From Psychrobacillus sp042945595 (GTDB lineage: Bacteria; Bacillota; Bacilli; Bacillales_A; Planococcaceae), in the NCBI RefSeq assembly GCF_042945595.1, contig NZ_CP168493.1:1178001-1242000 (forward strand): DNA of 64,000 nt, read 5' to 3'. A program made the position numbers and the translations under genes. The notes under the pieces are model-generated. The model searched no databases and was not told where the DNA came from. It saw only the letters and a program-made list of their open reading frames with translations. Below, piece after piece: positions 1 to 7,137 of this stretch (positions are counted from its first letter, which is position 1; every line of letters starts with the position of its first letter).

Positions 1-114
1 CATAGAGATACACTATTAGGGAGGAAATATACTCATACTGGAGTAGGTGTATACGGAAATTACTATACGCAGAATCTTATCGAAATACCGATTTCCAAAG
101 AGGATAGACCATAA
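1..114 (+). CDS. C-terminal end of a CAP-domain (YlbC-like) protein, partial
   Basis: An open frame enters from the left edge and stops at TAA 112-114, leaving 37 residues that begin HRDTLLGRKYTHTGVGVYGN and continue with YYTQN. The pattern of a conserved HR, then a GVGV turn followed by aromatic residues and QN, resembles the last beta strands of the CAP/SCP superfamily. B. subtilis has a CAP-domain gene, ylbC, at the equivalent place upstream of ylbF, which supports the call. The 5' part lies outside the window, so signal peptide and catalytic-type residues cannot be checked. The gene ends only 3 nt before the 3' end of the convergent aspartokinase-like gene. Confidence 0.6.
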   Translation, partial: HRDTLLGRKYTHTGVGVYGNYYTQNLIEIPISKEDRP

Positions 115-117
115 TTA

Positions 118-849
118 TTAATGAAAAACGAAAGTCCCATCTTGGTCTTCATATAAAGATCGAATATGCAATGGAACTTTATACAGAGCAGCAAATTTAG
201 CTGCTCTTTTTTGAATGATTTCAACAGGTGCACTTATTATAGTTTGAAGTTCTTCGTAAGACATTACAGGTATTAGTTCGACCGATTTGTTTTTAGAAGG
301 ATCTGATGTCATTACACCAGGAACATCTTTATAAAACTCTACAACCTCCGCTTTTAAATGATGCCCATATACAACCGCAGTAAAATCACTTCCACCTCTA
401 CCTAGTGTTGTGAAATTGTGTGTTTTTTCAGATATACCTTGAAATCCAGGTACTATAATGCAAGGAAAATCTTTGAATGTAGAATTCAATATATTCGTAT
501 TCACATCTATTATATTTGCGTTTCCGTATGCTTCATTCGTGATGATTCCAGCGTTCTTTCCATAAAGAATTGTAGTGCTAATTCCTCCTTTTTTTAATTC
601 TGCACATAAAACAGATGCAGAAATTAATTCTCCACATGCTGAGAGCAAATCTGACTCAACACTACTAAGAGTTGTTGGAATAAGGTCTAAAAGTGTATCT
701 GTTGAATAATGCTGACCCCTTCTTCCCATGGCAGAAACAACTACCAACACTTGTTCATGATTTCTCATTGCTTTTTGAATGTGCTTAATGATCAATTTCC
801 TGCTTTGGTGATCTTGCATAGCAATGCCACCATATTTTTGAATAATCAT
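118..849 (-). CDS. Stand-alone aspartokinase-type catalytic domain (no ACT domains)
   Basis: 243 residues of the amino acid kinase fold. Visible are the phosphate-binding KYGG at residues 5-8 (normally followed by T/S, here by I), GRGGSD at 150-155, which is the aspartate-binding loop, and KDVPGV followed by TSDP near 174-183, as in aspartokinases. Ordinary aspartokinases have about 400 or more residues with two C-terminal ACT domains that sense lysine or threonine; here the protein ends right after the kinase domain, so feedback inhibition is expected to be absent. The likely reaction is ATP-dependent phosphorylation of L-aspartate, the first step to diaminopimelate, lysine and dipicolinate; activity is inferred. 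I chose ATG 849 because its ATGA overlaps the stop of a 9-codon leader ORF; a GTG at 861 is an in-frame alternative. The gene is divergent from the MurE-type ligase, with 93 bp between GTG 861 and ATT 955. An inactive or differently specific kinase cannot be excluded. Confidence 0.8.
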   Translation of the reverse strand: MIIQKYGGIAMQDHQSRKLIIKHIQKAMRNHEQVLVVVSAMGRRGQHYSTDTLLDLIPTTLSSVESDLLSACGELISASVLCAELKKGGISTTILYGKNAGIITNEAYGNANIIDVNTNILNSTFKDFPCIIVPGFQGISEKTHNFTTLGRGGSDFTAVVYGHHLKAEVVEFYKDVPGVMTSDPSKNKSVELIPVMSYEELQTIISAPVEIIQKRAAKFAALYKVPLHIRSLYEDQDGTFVFH

Positions 850-875
850 ATCTTCATCCACTTTACTCGTGACAT
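846..875 (-). CDS. Possible 9-residue leader ORF coupled to the aspartokinase
   Basis: ATG at 875 follows GGAGTG (887-882 on this strand) with 6 nt spacing and encodes MSRVKWMKI, then TGA. The TGA overlaps the ATG of the kinase gene as ATGA, the classic arrangement for translational coupling. This is the only well-placed ribosome binding site upstream of the kinase; its own ATG has only a weak GGATGA at 5 nt. It could equally be a start-region frameshift, so I treat it as a candidate. Confidence 0.4.
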   Translation of the reverse strand: MSRVKWMKI

Positions 876-940
876 TTTATTCACTCCGTTCATACGATAC
901 AAGGAATTCATTTTACTTTATGCGAATATACAAGAATGGT
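869..940. promoter_or_regulatory. Divergent promoter region with sigma-K-like and sigma-E-like elements
   Basis: On the minus strand AC (940-939), a 16-nt spacer and CATAAAGTA (922-914) match the sigma-K consensus AC-N16-CATANNNTA at every specified base; the expected transcript start near 906 lies about 20 nt ahead of the GGAGTG site of the kinase leader. On the plus strand GTGACATT (869-876), 14 nt, then CATACGAT (891-898) resembles the sigma-E pattern (-10 CATACAAT, 7 of 8), ahead of the MurE-type gene. Both matches are short and AT-rich DNA gives chance hits, so this rests on geometry plus context. Confidence 0.35.
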
Positions 941-954
941 GTAGGGAGTGAAGA

Positions 955-2418
955 ATTATTTATTCTTTAAAAGAATTACTAAATGGCGTTCAATATAAGA
1001 TTGTAGGAGATTTGTCACAGACAAAGATTAATAGATGGATTGATCATTCAAAACAAATCGAAGAAGGGGATATATTTGTCTCACAGACAAATAATCGAAT
1101 CTTTATGGAGGAAGCGATTCAAAAAGGAGCAATTGCCGTTTTAACTAAATGCTTTATCCCTGATTGTATCGTTCCGCAAATAATAATACCTGCTGATATA
1201 GACGGTTTTATAAGACGGGTGTCATCCGTTTCTTATGAACGGTATGGAAAAAAGATAAAAACGATAGGCATAACAGGAACAAACGGAAAAACAACTGTCG
1301 CATCGTTTATCGGACAGTTACTAATGCAACAAAGTAAATCAGTTTGTGTCATTGGAACTTTAGGTGTATATGTTAACGGAGAAAAATTAAATAACTTATT
1401 TCGGAATAATACCACTTTGCCTTTTTATGATTTTATGCAAGTAGTTAAGTATTGTAATGAAAAAAATGTTGAATATATAATATTAGAGGCTTCTTCACAA
1501 GGTCTGTTAGACCAACGATTAGGTAATTATCCAATAGACGTGGGTGTATTTTTAAATATAGGGAAAGATCATATTGAGTTTCACGGTGGAATGGTTCCTT
1601 ATAAAAAATCCAAAGAAATGCTTATCCCTCTTTCAAAAAAACTTGTTCTTAATGATGACGATGCATGGTGCCAATCTATCGCTGATAAAACTCGTTTGCC
1701 AATCATTCGGTTTGGAGAAAATTATACAAATGACGTTATTTATCAAAAGGGAGATTACTCAACTGAAAAGGTACGATACAAATATTTAATAAATGAAAAA
1801 GAACTTCAAGTAGAGATGAATAATAGTGGTTATTATAATGGGTTGAATTTAGCAGCGGCAATAGCTGTGATAGGAGCGTTAGGTATTCCACTGGACGAAG
1901 TAAAAACGGTAAACCTTCCTATAGGAAGATTAGAACGAATTCACAATAATGAGGGAATTGAAGTTCTGATTGACTATGCGCATACACCTGATGCACTAGA
2001 GGCAAGTTTATCAGCGGTAGCATCTTATGCCAAGCGTAATATATATGTTGTTTTTGGATGTGGTGGAAATCGGGATAAACAAAAGAGAAAATGGATGGGA
2101 GAAGTGGCTACAAAATATGCAACTACAGCTATAATAACGAACGATAATCCAAGGAATGAAAATCCGGCGGACATTATTTCCGATATTGTAAAAGGGGCAA
2201 ATACAGAAAAAGTAATTACTGAAACGGATCGAAAAAAAGCAATTATCATGGCTTTAAGCAATGCAGAAAAAGGGGATATAGTATTAATAGCAGGAAAGGG
2301 ACATGAACAAGAACAAATTGTTCATGAACTTGTTGTCCCTTTTTCTGATCATGAAGTTGTCCGAAATTATTTCGAAGGGCTTGCCGGAGTTATAACGAAA
2401 AATGATCCAGTTGCATAA
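955..2418 (+). CDS. MurE-type UDP-MurNAc-tripeptide ligase (DAP-type motif), probable ATT start
   Basis: About 487 residues of the Mur ligase family: N-terminal UMP-binding domain, ATPase P-loop GTNGKTT at 108-114, the EASSQGL helix, a DYAHTPDAL segment, and GCGGNRDKQKR. DNPR at 397-400 is the signature that contacts the free carboxylate of meso-diaminopimelate in DAP-adding MurE; lysine-adding enzymes differ there. The MurE N-terminus (LKELLNG, then QYKIVGD) is in frame upstream of the first TTG (1012), but the frame has no ATG, GTG or TTG before its TGA at 949-951. ATT 955 and 958 lie 6 and 9 nt after GGGAG (944-948), so an ATT start is likely. The dcw cluster at 20.7-35.4 kb has no murE, making this the only one in the window. 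Its 3' end overlaps the convergent thioesterase gene by 52 bp. Family assignment is firm; DAP specificity and a sporulation role are inference. Confidence 0.82.
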   Translation: MIYSLKELLNGVQYKIVGDLSQTKINRWIDHSKQIEEGDIFVSQTNNRIFMEEAIQKGAIAVLTKCFIPDCIVPQIIIPADIDGFIRRVSSVSYERYGKKIKTIGITGTNGKTTVASFIGQLLMQQSKSVCVIGTLGVYVNGEKLNNLFRNNTTLPFYDFMQVVKYCNEKNVEYIILEASSQGLLDQRLGNYPIDVGVFLNIGKDHIEFHGGMVPYKKSKEMLIPLSKKLVLNDDDAWCQSIADKTRLPIIRFGENYTNDVIYQKGDYSTEKVRYKYLINEKELQVEMNNSGYYNGLNLAAAIAVIGALGIPLDEVKTVNLPIGRLERIHNNEGIEVLIDYAHTPDALEASLSAVASYAKRNIYVVFGCGGNRDKQKRKWMGEVATKYATTAIITNDNPRNENPADIISDIVKGANTEKVITETDRKKAIIMALSNAEKGDIVLIAGKGHEQEQIVHELVVPFSDHEVVRNYFEGLAGVITKNDPVA

Positions 2419-2864
2419 GCAATTTTTTTGCCATCCGGCTGTGTTACTGTGCATTCCATAACTAAAGTTTGACGCCCTTTATGTAAGTAAGAGGCAGTTG
2501 CTATCAACGTTTTCTCTGTAGATGCTTTGACATAATGAATTGTCATAGTTGTAGTAACTGCTCCTTTCCCTTCTGTGCTTAAATCCTTATTTACTAGGAA
2601 ACCCATTGCATTATCTGTTAGGGTAGCAATTACTCCTCCGTGCGGCATATCAAAGCTATTATAGGAAAGGGGGGTTACTGGTAGAGTGACAACACATCGA
2701 TTCTCTTCAAATTGTGTATTCATATGAAATATGGCATTTAAGTAGGTAGGAGCATCCTTTTTTTGTTTATTTTGTATGCCTTTTAAAAATTCTTTGAGTA
2801 ATTTTATTTCAACGTCTGTTGCGTGTTCAGTTACTTGATTTATCAAAGATTGTAATTCATTCAT
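2367..2864 (-). CDS. PaaI-type hotdog-fold acyl-CoA thioesterase
   Basis: 165 residues with the PaaI/4HBT hotdog signature: SFDMPHGGVIATLTDNAMGF places the HGG turn and the acidic residue of the long helix, followed by the strands VTTTMTIHYVKAS and GRQTLVMECTVTQPDGKKIA, ending ATGSFFV. Such enzymes hydrolyse aryl- or acyl-CoA thioesters in the cytoplasm; the substrate cannot be read from sequence. The start is ATG 2864, 8 nt after GGGAG; a TTG six codons upstream lacks a spaced ribosome binding site. The last 17 codons plus stop run into the 3' end of the MurE-type gene on the other strand. It is divergent from ylbF. Confidence 0.85.
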   Translation of the reverse strand: MNELQSLINQVTEHATDVEIKLLKEFLKGIQNKQKKDAPTYLNAIFHMNTQFEENRCVVTLPVTPLSYNSFDMPHGGVIATLTDNAMGFLVNKDLSTEGKGAVTTTMTIHYVKASTEKTLIATASYLHKGRQTLVMECTVTQPDGKKIAYATGSFFVITPASPSK

Positions 2865-2947
2865 TTTTTTTACTCCCAACAATAAGATAATAGTTTAGCA
2901 ATTAGTATTACTTTTTGATATGATAAAAAGGATTGGAGGATTGTCAA

Positions 2948-3397
2948 ATGATTATGACCAATGAATGGGCCACTTTAATGGACCACTCTGATAAACTATG
3001 TAAAATGATTCTCTCCTCTGAACAATTTTATCGATACTTAGATGCACATAGTGCTGTATATACAAATTCGAACATAGTTAGTGAAATAAATCATTTCGCT
3101 AAACTAAAAGACCAATATGAAGAGGTTCAACGGTTCGGAAAATACCACCCAGATTATTCGACAGTTATGAAAGATATTCGAGTGACTAAAAGAAAACTGG
3201 ATATGGTAGATGAAATTGCAACACTAAAAGTTGCTGAAAACGAATTGCAAGACTTACTAGATGAAGTGAGCTTGTTAATCGGTAAATCTGTTTCAGAAGG
3301 TGTCAAAGTACCAGTAAGTAATCCATTTTTTGCATCTAGCGGTTCCAGTTGTGGAAGTGGTTGCGGTACAGGTGGTTCTTGCTCCTGTTCTGCATAA
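2948..3397 (+). CDS. ylbF: YlbF/RicF, Y-complex regulator of RNA processing
   Basis: 149 residues, the same length as B. subtilis YlbF. The helical body contains KDQYEEVQRFGKYHPDYS and ENELQDLLDEVS, typical of the YlbF/YmcA family, and the C-terminal tail is rich in Gly, Ser and Cys (SSCGSGCGTGGSCSCSA). In B. subtilis YlbF works with YmcA and YaaT in an iron-sulfur-containing complex that promotes RNase Y maturation of operon transcripts and is needed for sporulation, competence and biofilm formation; the cysteines of the tail are plausible cluster ligands. ATG 2948 follows GGAGG with 8 nt. Transcription ends at the 18-bp hairpin starting at 3401. Confidence 0.93.
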   Translation: MIMTNEWATLMDHSDKLCKMILSSEQFYRYLDAHSAVYTNSNIVSEINHFAKLKDQYEEVQRFGKYHPDYSTVMKDIRVTKRKLDMVDEIATLKVAENELQDLLDEVSLLIGKSVSEGVKVPVSNPFFASSGSSCGSGCGTGGSCSCSA

Positions 3398-3400
3398 TAA

Positions 3401-3442
3401 CTATAAAAGGATGTGTGCAAACAAGCACACATCCTTTTATAG
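3401..3442. terminator. Strong hairpin terminator after ylbF
   Basis: A perfect 18-bp stem (CTATAAAAGGATGTGTGC and its complement) with a 6-nt loop, with A/T-rich flanks, 3 nt after the ylbF stop. The symmetric tract could act in both directions. Confidence 0.85.
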
Positions 3443-3554
3443 TATTACTTTTTAAATTACCTGTCCAGACTACAGCAACTGTACTTCGAAAACTAACACA
3501 GTATACATGAATCAGTAGGTGTATGATTAGAGTAAGCGGTACTAAAGAAAAAGT

Positions 3555-3860
3555 AGCATCTATTGATAAAGAAGTGCTGAGCGGACGAAATTGTATCTTC
3601 GTCCGCTTTTAAAAGAGTAGGAAAGCATCTTATCTCTCATTATCCAAAACAAATGAATCATGTCTTTACTTATTCCAAGAGGTGACGGACAAACACCCGC
3701 CACAAGATTACTGAAAAAAATGGATTGTGAAGTGACGCAGTCAATTCGCGATCCACAAAAATTCCAACTGTAATTTTGTAGCTGATGTTTCGTCCAAAGC
3801 ACTCAGTAAGAAGTAAAAACCAGGTGCCCTTAAAAAGCATTTATGCTTTTCTCAAAATGT
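3555..3860. repeat. Dispersed intergenic repeat family 1, copy 1
   Basis: This stretch is similar over most of its length to 35845-36105 and in its last 80 bp to 17370-17445. Shared landmarks in order: ATTGATAAAGA, GTGCTGAGCGGACGAA, a hairpin closing with TTCGTCCGCTTTTAAAAG, GGAAAGCATCTTAT, CCACAAGATTAC, then GTAGCTGATGTTTCGTCCAA and TATGCTTTTCTC. Copy 1 has about 60 extra bases (near 3713-3775) containing their own 11-bp hairpin (TGGATTGTGAA / TTCGCGATCCA). The minus-strand ORF across it is not conserved in copy 2, so it is noncoding. With the terminator it accounts for most of the gene-free interval 3443-3861. Confidence 0.8.
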
Positions 3861-3861
3861 C

Positions 3862-4764
3862 TTAGTCTAATTTTAGTGCTTCGATAGCTAAGTCAGGTCG
3901 ATCTGTAATAATTCCTTTAGCTCCGTTTTTTATGAGTTTTTTCATCAAAGTTGGATCATCAATTGTCCAATAATGAACTGGAATATTTAAGGAAGTTAAA
4001 AACTTAATGAAATTAGCACTGTCTAAAGGAAACATATTAGACTTAACAGGGATTTGAAAAACATCCGCTTTTGGATGATATAAATGTTTAAATTGACTCG
4101 TAAATGCTGTATATGCTTTACGTACTTCTTTTTCTCCTGCTCCAAGTGCTACCGTGTTTTGAGCATATAAATTAAAACGATCAATTTGATCATCATAAAA
4201 ACTAGTTACAACAACTCGTTGAAATGCTTCCTTCACTTCTAACAATCTCCAAAGCTTAGAAGGCATTAAACTACCTTCATATGTTTGGGGAGCATCTTTA
4301 ATATCCATATTAATAAGCATTTGAGGATACTTTTCTAAAAGTTCTCCTAATGTCATTATTTGCTCTCCCTTATCTCGGTAGGAGTATTCTCCGTTTAAAT
4401 CTAAAAAATGATAGCCTAAATCTGCCTTCTTAAGCTCGTCTAATGTATAATCAGCTACTTTTCCAGAAAAGTTTGTGACTCTGCTCATATATTCGTCGTG
4501 AAAAACAATAATTTCCTCATCTTTTGTTAGTCTTAAATCTATTTCAAATCCATGAACACCGAGTTTTGCAGCACTTTCAAATGCGGCAGGAGAACATTCA
4601 GGTGCGAGTGCCGATCCTCCGCGATGCGCTAGTACTATGGGATGTTCATATTCAAGCGCTTCTTTTGCTGTTCGGCTTAGAGGTTTTGAAAGTGCTTTTG
4701 TACTAGCCCAAGCAGCCCCAGCTGCTGCTGCAATTGCAATTGCTACATTTGTTTTTTTGCCCAT
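3862..4764 (-). CDS. Glycerophosphodiester phosphodiesterase (GDPD family)
   Basis: 300 residues. Residues 5-21 form an Ala-rich hydrophobic segment (signal anchor or uncleaved signal), so the enzyme is probably membrane-attached or exported. The GDPD barrel begins at HRGG (47-50), with E74 and D76 in FEIDLR and H89-D90, the metal and catalytic residues of the family; IDDP and ITDRPD near the end are also typical. The reaction is hydrolysis of glycerophosphodiesters to glycerol 3-phosphate and an alcohol, from phospholipid or wall teichoic acid turnover. ATG 4764 follows GGAGG. It is transcribed alone, toward repeat copy 1 and divergent from ylbG. Confidence 0.9.
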   Translation of the reverse strand: MGKKTNVAIAIAAAAGAAWASTKALSKPLSRTAKEALEYEHPIVLAHRGGSALAPECSPAAFESAAKLGVHGFEIDLRLTKDEEIIVFHDEYMSRVTNFSGKVADYTLDELKKADLGYHFLDLNGEYSYRDKGEQIMTLGELLEKYPQMLINMDIKDAPQTYEGSLMPSKLWRLLEVKEAFQRVVVTSFYDDQIDRFNLYAQNTVALGAGEKEVRKAYTAFTSQFKHLYHPKADVFQIPVKSNMFPLDSANFIKFLTSLNIPVHYWTIDDPTLMKKLIKNGAKGIITDRPDLAIEALKLD

Positions 4765-4898
4765 TCCTTTTTAATCCTCCTTTTAAATCGAAAGGTAGTT
4801 TTTATTATATCGAAATGCTTCTCAACTGTCAGCTAGTTGTTGTTGCTATCAATTTCATGCATATGTTATCCTTGATAGGAAGAAATGAGGGGAATCGT

Positions 4899-5171
4899 AT
4901 GACAGAAAGACAAGGATTAGTTGTCTATGTGCATCATTTAAAACAAGCAAAATCTTTACGGAAATATGGGCATGTCCATTATATTTCGAAAAGACTAAAA
5001 TATGTTGTATTATATTGCGATCAGGATCAGATTGAAAATGCTAAGCAAAAAATGAATAAACTTCCTTTTGTAAAAGAAATTTTGGAATCTTATCGTCCAT
5101 TTTTAAAAACTGAATTTGAAAATAGTAAGCCGGATAAAGCGAAAGAATACGATTATAAAATCGGTTTATAG
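4899..5171 (+). CDS. ylbG: YlbG family protein (DUF2129)
   Basis: 90 residues: RQGLVVYVHHLKQAKSLRKY, then GHVHYISKRLKYVVLYCDQD and a conserved KLPFVKEILESYRPFLKTEF. This is the small uncharacterised DUF2129 family found next to ylbF in Bacillales; no molecular role is established. The start is ATG 4899 with the purine-rich GAGGGGAA just upstream; a longer upstream frame exists but lacks a ribosome binding site and the family does not extend there. Its 3' end meets the convergent DUF7147-like gene after 5 nt. Confidence 0.9.
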   Translation: MTERQGLVVYVHHLKQAKSLRKYGHVHYISKRLKYVVLYCDQDQIENAKQKMNKLPFVKEILESYRPFLKTEFENSKPDKAKEYDYKIGL

Positions 5172-5176
5172 CTTTT

Positions 5177-5563
5177 CTATTGTAACGGCGGTATGAAATG
5201 ATTTAGACGTAGTATTCCGATGACATATTGATAGAATAATTCCTTATCAACAAAATTAGCTGAATGTTTAATGTCCATTTGAACAGGCACAATTTTTAAC
5301 TCCTCTAGAGTTTCATGAAAGGTAGAAAGCCTTTGTGGAATTGGAGTAATTTTAGGTATTCCTTCGAGGCATATATAAATCGGAAAAAAATTAGCGGTAT
5401 TTATTGGGTTAAGGGCAATTGCGATTGAATAATATTCTTTCTCTTGTTTTTTAGAAGAAAAGATAAAAGCCCGAAGTATTCGATGGTTGTTTACTCGAGC
5501 AAGTTCACAAAGCTCAAATATATCTCCATAACCCTCACCAAGCTCAATAAAACGTTGAATCAT
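5177..5563 (-). CDS. Uncharacterised small protein, DUF7147/YlbA-like
   Basis: 128 residues starting MIQRFIELGEGYGDIFELCE, followed by a mixed alpha/beta sequence (FIFSSKKQEKEYYSIAIALNP, FPIYICLEGIP). The N-terminus resembles a Bacillales family of about 125 residues now called DUF7147 and I believe related to B. subtilis YlbA; this is memory of the motif, not a search. Cytoplasmic, no signal peptide or membrane segment. ATG 5563 has a good site (AAGGAAG, 8 nt); the 27 extra upstream codons in frame are excluded. It is divergent from the exported protein at 5616. Function unknown. Confidence 0.6.
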   Translation of the reverse strand: MIQRFIELGEGYGDIFELCELARVNNHRILRAFIFSSKKQEKEYYSIAIALNPINTANFFPIYICLEGIPKITPIPQRLSTFHETLEELKIVPVQMDIKHSANFVDKELFYQYVIGILRLNHFIPPLQ

Positions 5564-5615
5564 TGAAAACACTTCCTTTCCAATCCATCTTACCACTTTG
5601 TTGGAGGACAATTCT

Positions 5616-7034
5616 ATGAAATTTGTTATTAGTTTTTTATCCATGTTACTCGTTGTTACGAATAGTGTTCTTTTACTATTTCAATATCACGTTTATTCCT
5701 CGAGCTCGGAAGAGAATGGAACATCTTTTTATTACGAACAAGAGATTGAATTGAAAATGAAAGAAAATAAAATCATTGTAAAACAACATTTTAATAATCT
5801 TCCAAACGAACAAACAACCATTTTATGGCCAATTTCAAGTGAAAATAGATCTTGTGATTTAAGTATAAGCGAGAGCTGTAACCGTTTATCAGAAGATTTA
5901 ACCTCTTTTAAAGAGGGGGAATTCTCTGAACAAAGCATTTCTTATGAAATTCCTTTGGCAGATGGATTACAAGATAATAAAACTTTGTCTGACTTCCTTG
6001 TCAAACTTGAAAAAGGAGAAGTTTCTTACACAACACTTCATGTTACGGATGAGTTAAAAAGAGGAGGAATGTGGGTTAGTGGTTTACCTATTATTGGAAT
6101 TGAATCATTAGATTTAATTGATTACTCCCTCTCCTACGGTTCTGGTAATATTACTGATTTATATTGGCAAAAAAAGGTACTGCCTATCGTGTTTGAAGAT
6201 GATAATGTCACTCTTTATTCCGAGAAAGAAATATCTAAAGAACTAATAAATCAGCTAAAAGAATTACATTTACCAAATAGTGAACATGTATCCGTTCTTT
6301 TTGAGAAAAATAGTAATCATATGAATGCATTTCGAATTTCCTTCATAGATAGTGAAGACATTGCTTCTTTACAAAAAGAGTTGATTGTAAAAAATGTTCA
6401 GTTAAAATACGGAATAGATCCTTCTAATTTATTGTTAGCAGAAGTTATTAGTAGTTATTTAATGAACCGCCCAATTGGATCAGAGAAGGCTATTTGGATA
6501 TATGAAACATTGAATAACTATTTTACAACAGATCAACTTGCTGACTGGAAATCCAAACTACAAAGTAATAAAAGATTAGATGCGAAAAAACTAGATAAAT
6601 TATTGTCAAATACAATTGGTCTAAAGACTTCCTATTTTACTTTTAATATGCAGTTTAGTACGGAAAATTTCCCGTTATTATTTGAAGACTCTCGAACGGT
6701 TTATATTAATGAATTACAACAAGAGAATATGAAAGTATTGTTCAAAGATGGTAAGGTACTTTATGCTGCTGAGCCACTACTTGCTGTATTAGGATACACA
6801 CTAAAAGATACAAATAAAGGGCTTTACATTCAAAATACTTCAAGAGCTTTTCGATTTCCAATTCATGAACCTTTTTATGTATTAAACGAAAAAAGATTTG
6901 ATGCAATGTCAGAACCATTTGAAAAAATAGGGTCGGTTTACTATATTGAGGAGGCATGGATGATTCGATTGTTTTTAGTTGACATTAAAAAGCAGGATAA
7001 ACGAATTACGATTACACAATCCGCGCTCTTTTAA
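5616..7034 (+). CDS. Exported protein with a C-terminal stalk-like domain, function unknown
   Basis: 472 residues. Residues 1-20 form a signal peptide or N-terminal anchor (FVISFLSMLLVVTNSVLLLF after MK). The middle is a hydrophilic alpha/beta sequence with three Cys-poor subregions and no motif I recognise. The last 110 residues (VYINELQQENMKVLFKDGKV, LLAVLGYTLKD, YYIEEAWMIRLF) look like the copper amine oxidase N-terminal-like stalk repeat common in secreted Bacillales proteins. ATG 5616 follows TTGGAGG. It precedes rsmD by about 100 bp, but a repeat fragment lies between. A wall-facing role is inference only. Confidence 0.7.
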   Translation: MKFVISFLSMLLVVTNSVLLLFQYHVYSSSSEENGTSFYYEQEIELKMKENKIIVKQHFNNLPNEQTTILWPISSENRSCDLSISESCNRLSEDLTSFKEGEFSEQSISYEIPLADGLQDNKTLSDFLVKLEKGEVSYTTLHVTDELKRGGMWVSGLPIIGIESLDLIDYSLSYGSGNITDLYWQKKVLPIVFEDDNVTLYSEKEISKELINQLKELHLPNSEHVSVLFEKNSNHMNAFRISFIDSEDIASLQKELIVKNVQLKYGIDPSNLLLAEVISSYLMNRPIGSEKAIWIYETLNNYFTTDQLADWKSKLQSNKRLDAKKLDKLLSNTIGLKTSYFTFNMQFSTENFPLLFEDSRTVYINELQQENMKVLFKDGKVLYAAEPLLAVLGYTLKDTNKGLYIQNTSRAFRFPIHEPFYVLNEKRFDAMSEPFEKIGSVYYIEEAWMIRLFLVDIKKQDKRITITQSALF

Positions 7035-7086
7035 CTTAGTTCAGCAACCCTTATAAGTGGTGAGATGAACACAATAAATTAAAGTG

Positions 7087-7124
7087 AAATCTGGAATTAC
7101 ATACGCCAAGGTAAATTTGATAGC
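7087..7124 (+). repeat. Repeat family 2, 3' fragment (copy A) before rsmD
   Basis: AAATCTGGAATTACATACGCCAAGGTAAATTTGATAG matches the right end of the fuller copies at 18826 and 45394. Only the last 40 bp are recognisable here. It ends 14 nt before the rsmD ATG, and TAGGAG at its edge is the rsmD ribosome binding site. Confidence 0.6.
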
Positions 7125-7137
7125 TAGGAGAAACAAG

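Noticed and set aside
709..951. 80-codon plus-strand ORF opposite the aspartokinase
   Set aside because: Antisense to a conserved coding region, no family resemblance and no ribosome binding site.
3560..3802. 80-codon minus-strand ORF in the gap after ylbF
   Set aside because: It lies inside repeat family 1 and the matching region of copy 2 has several stops in the same frame; no ribosome binding site.
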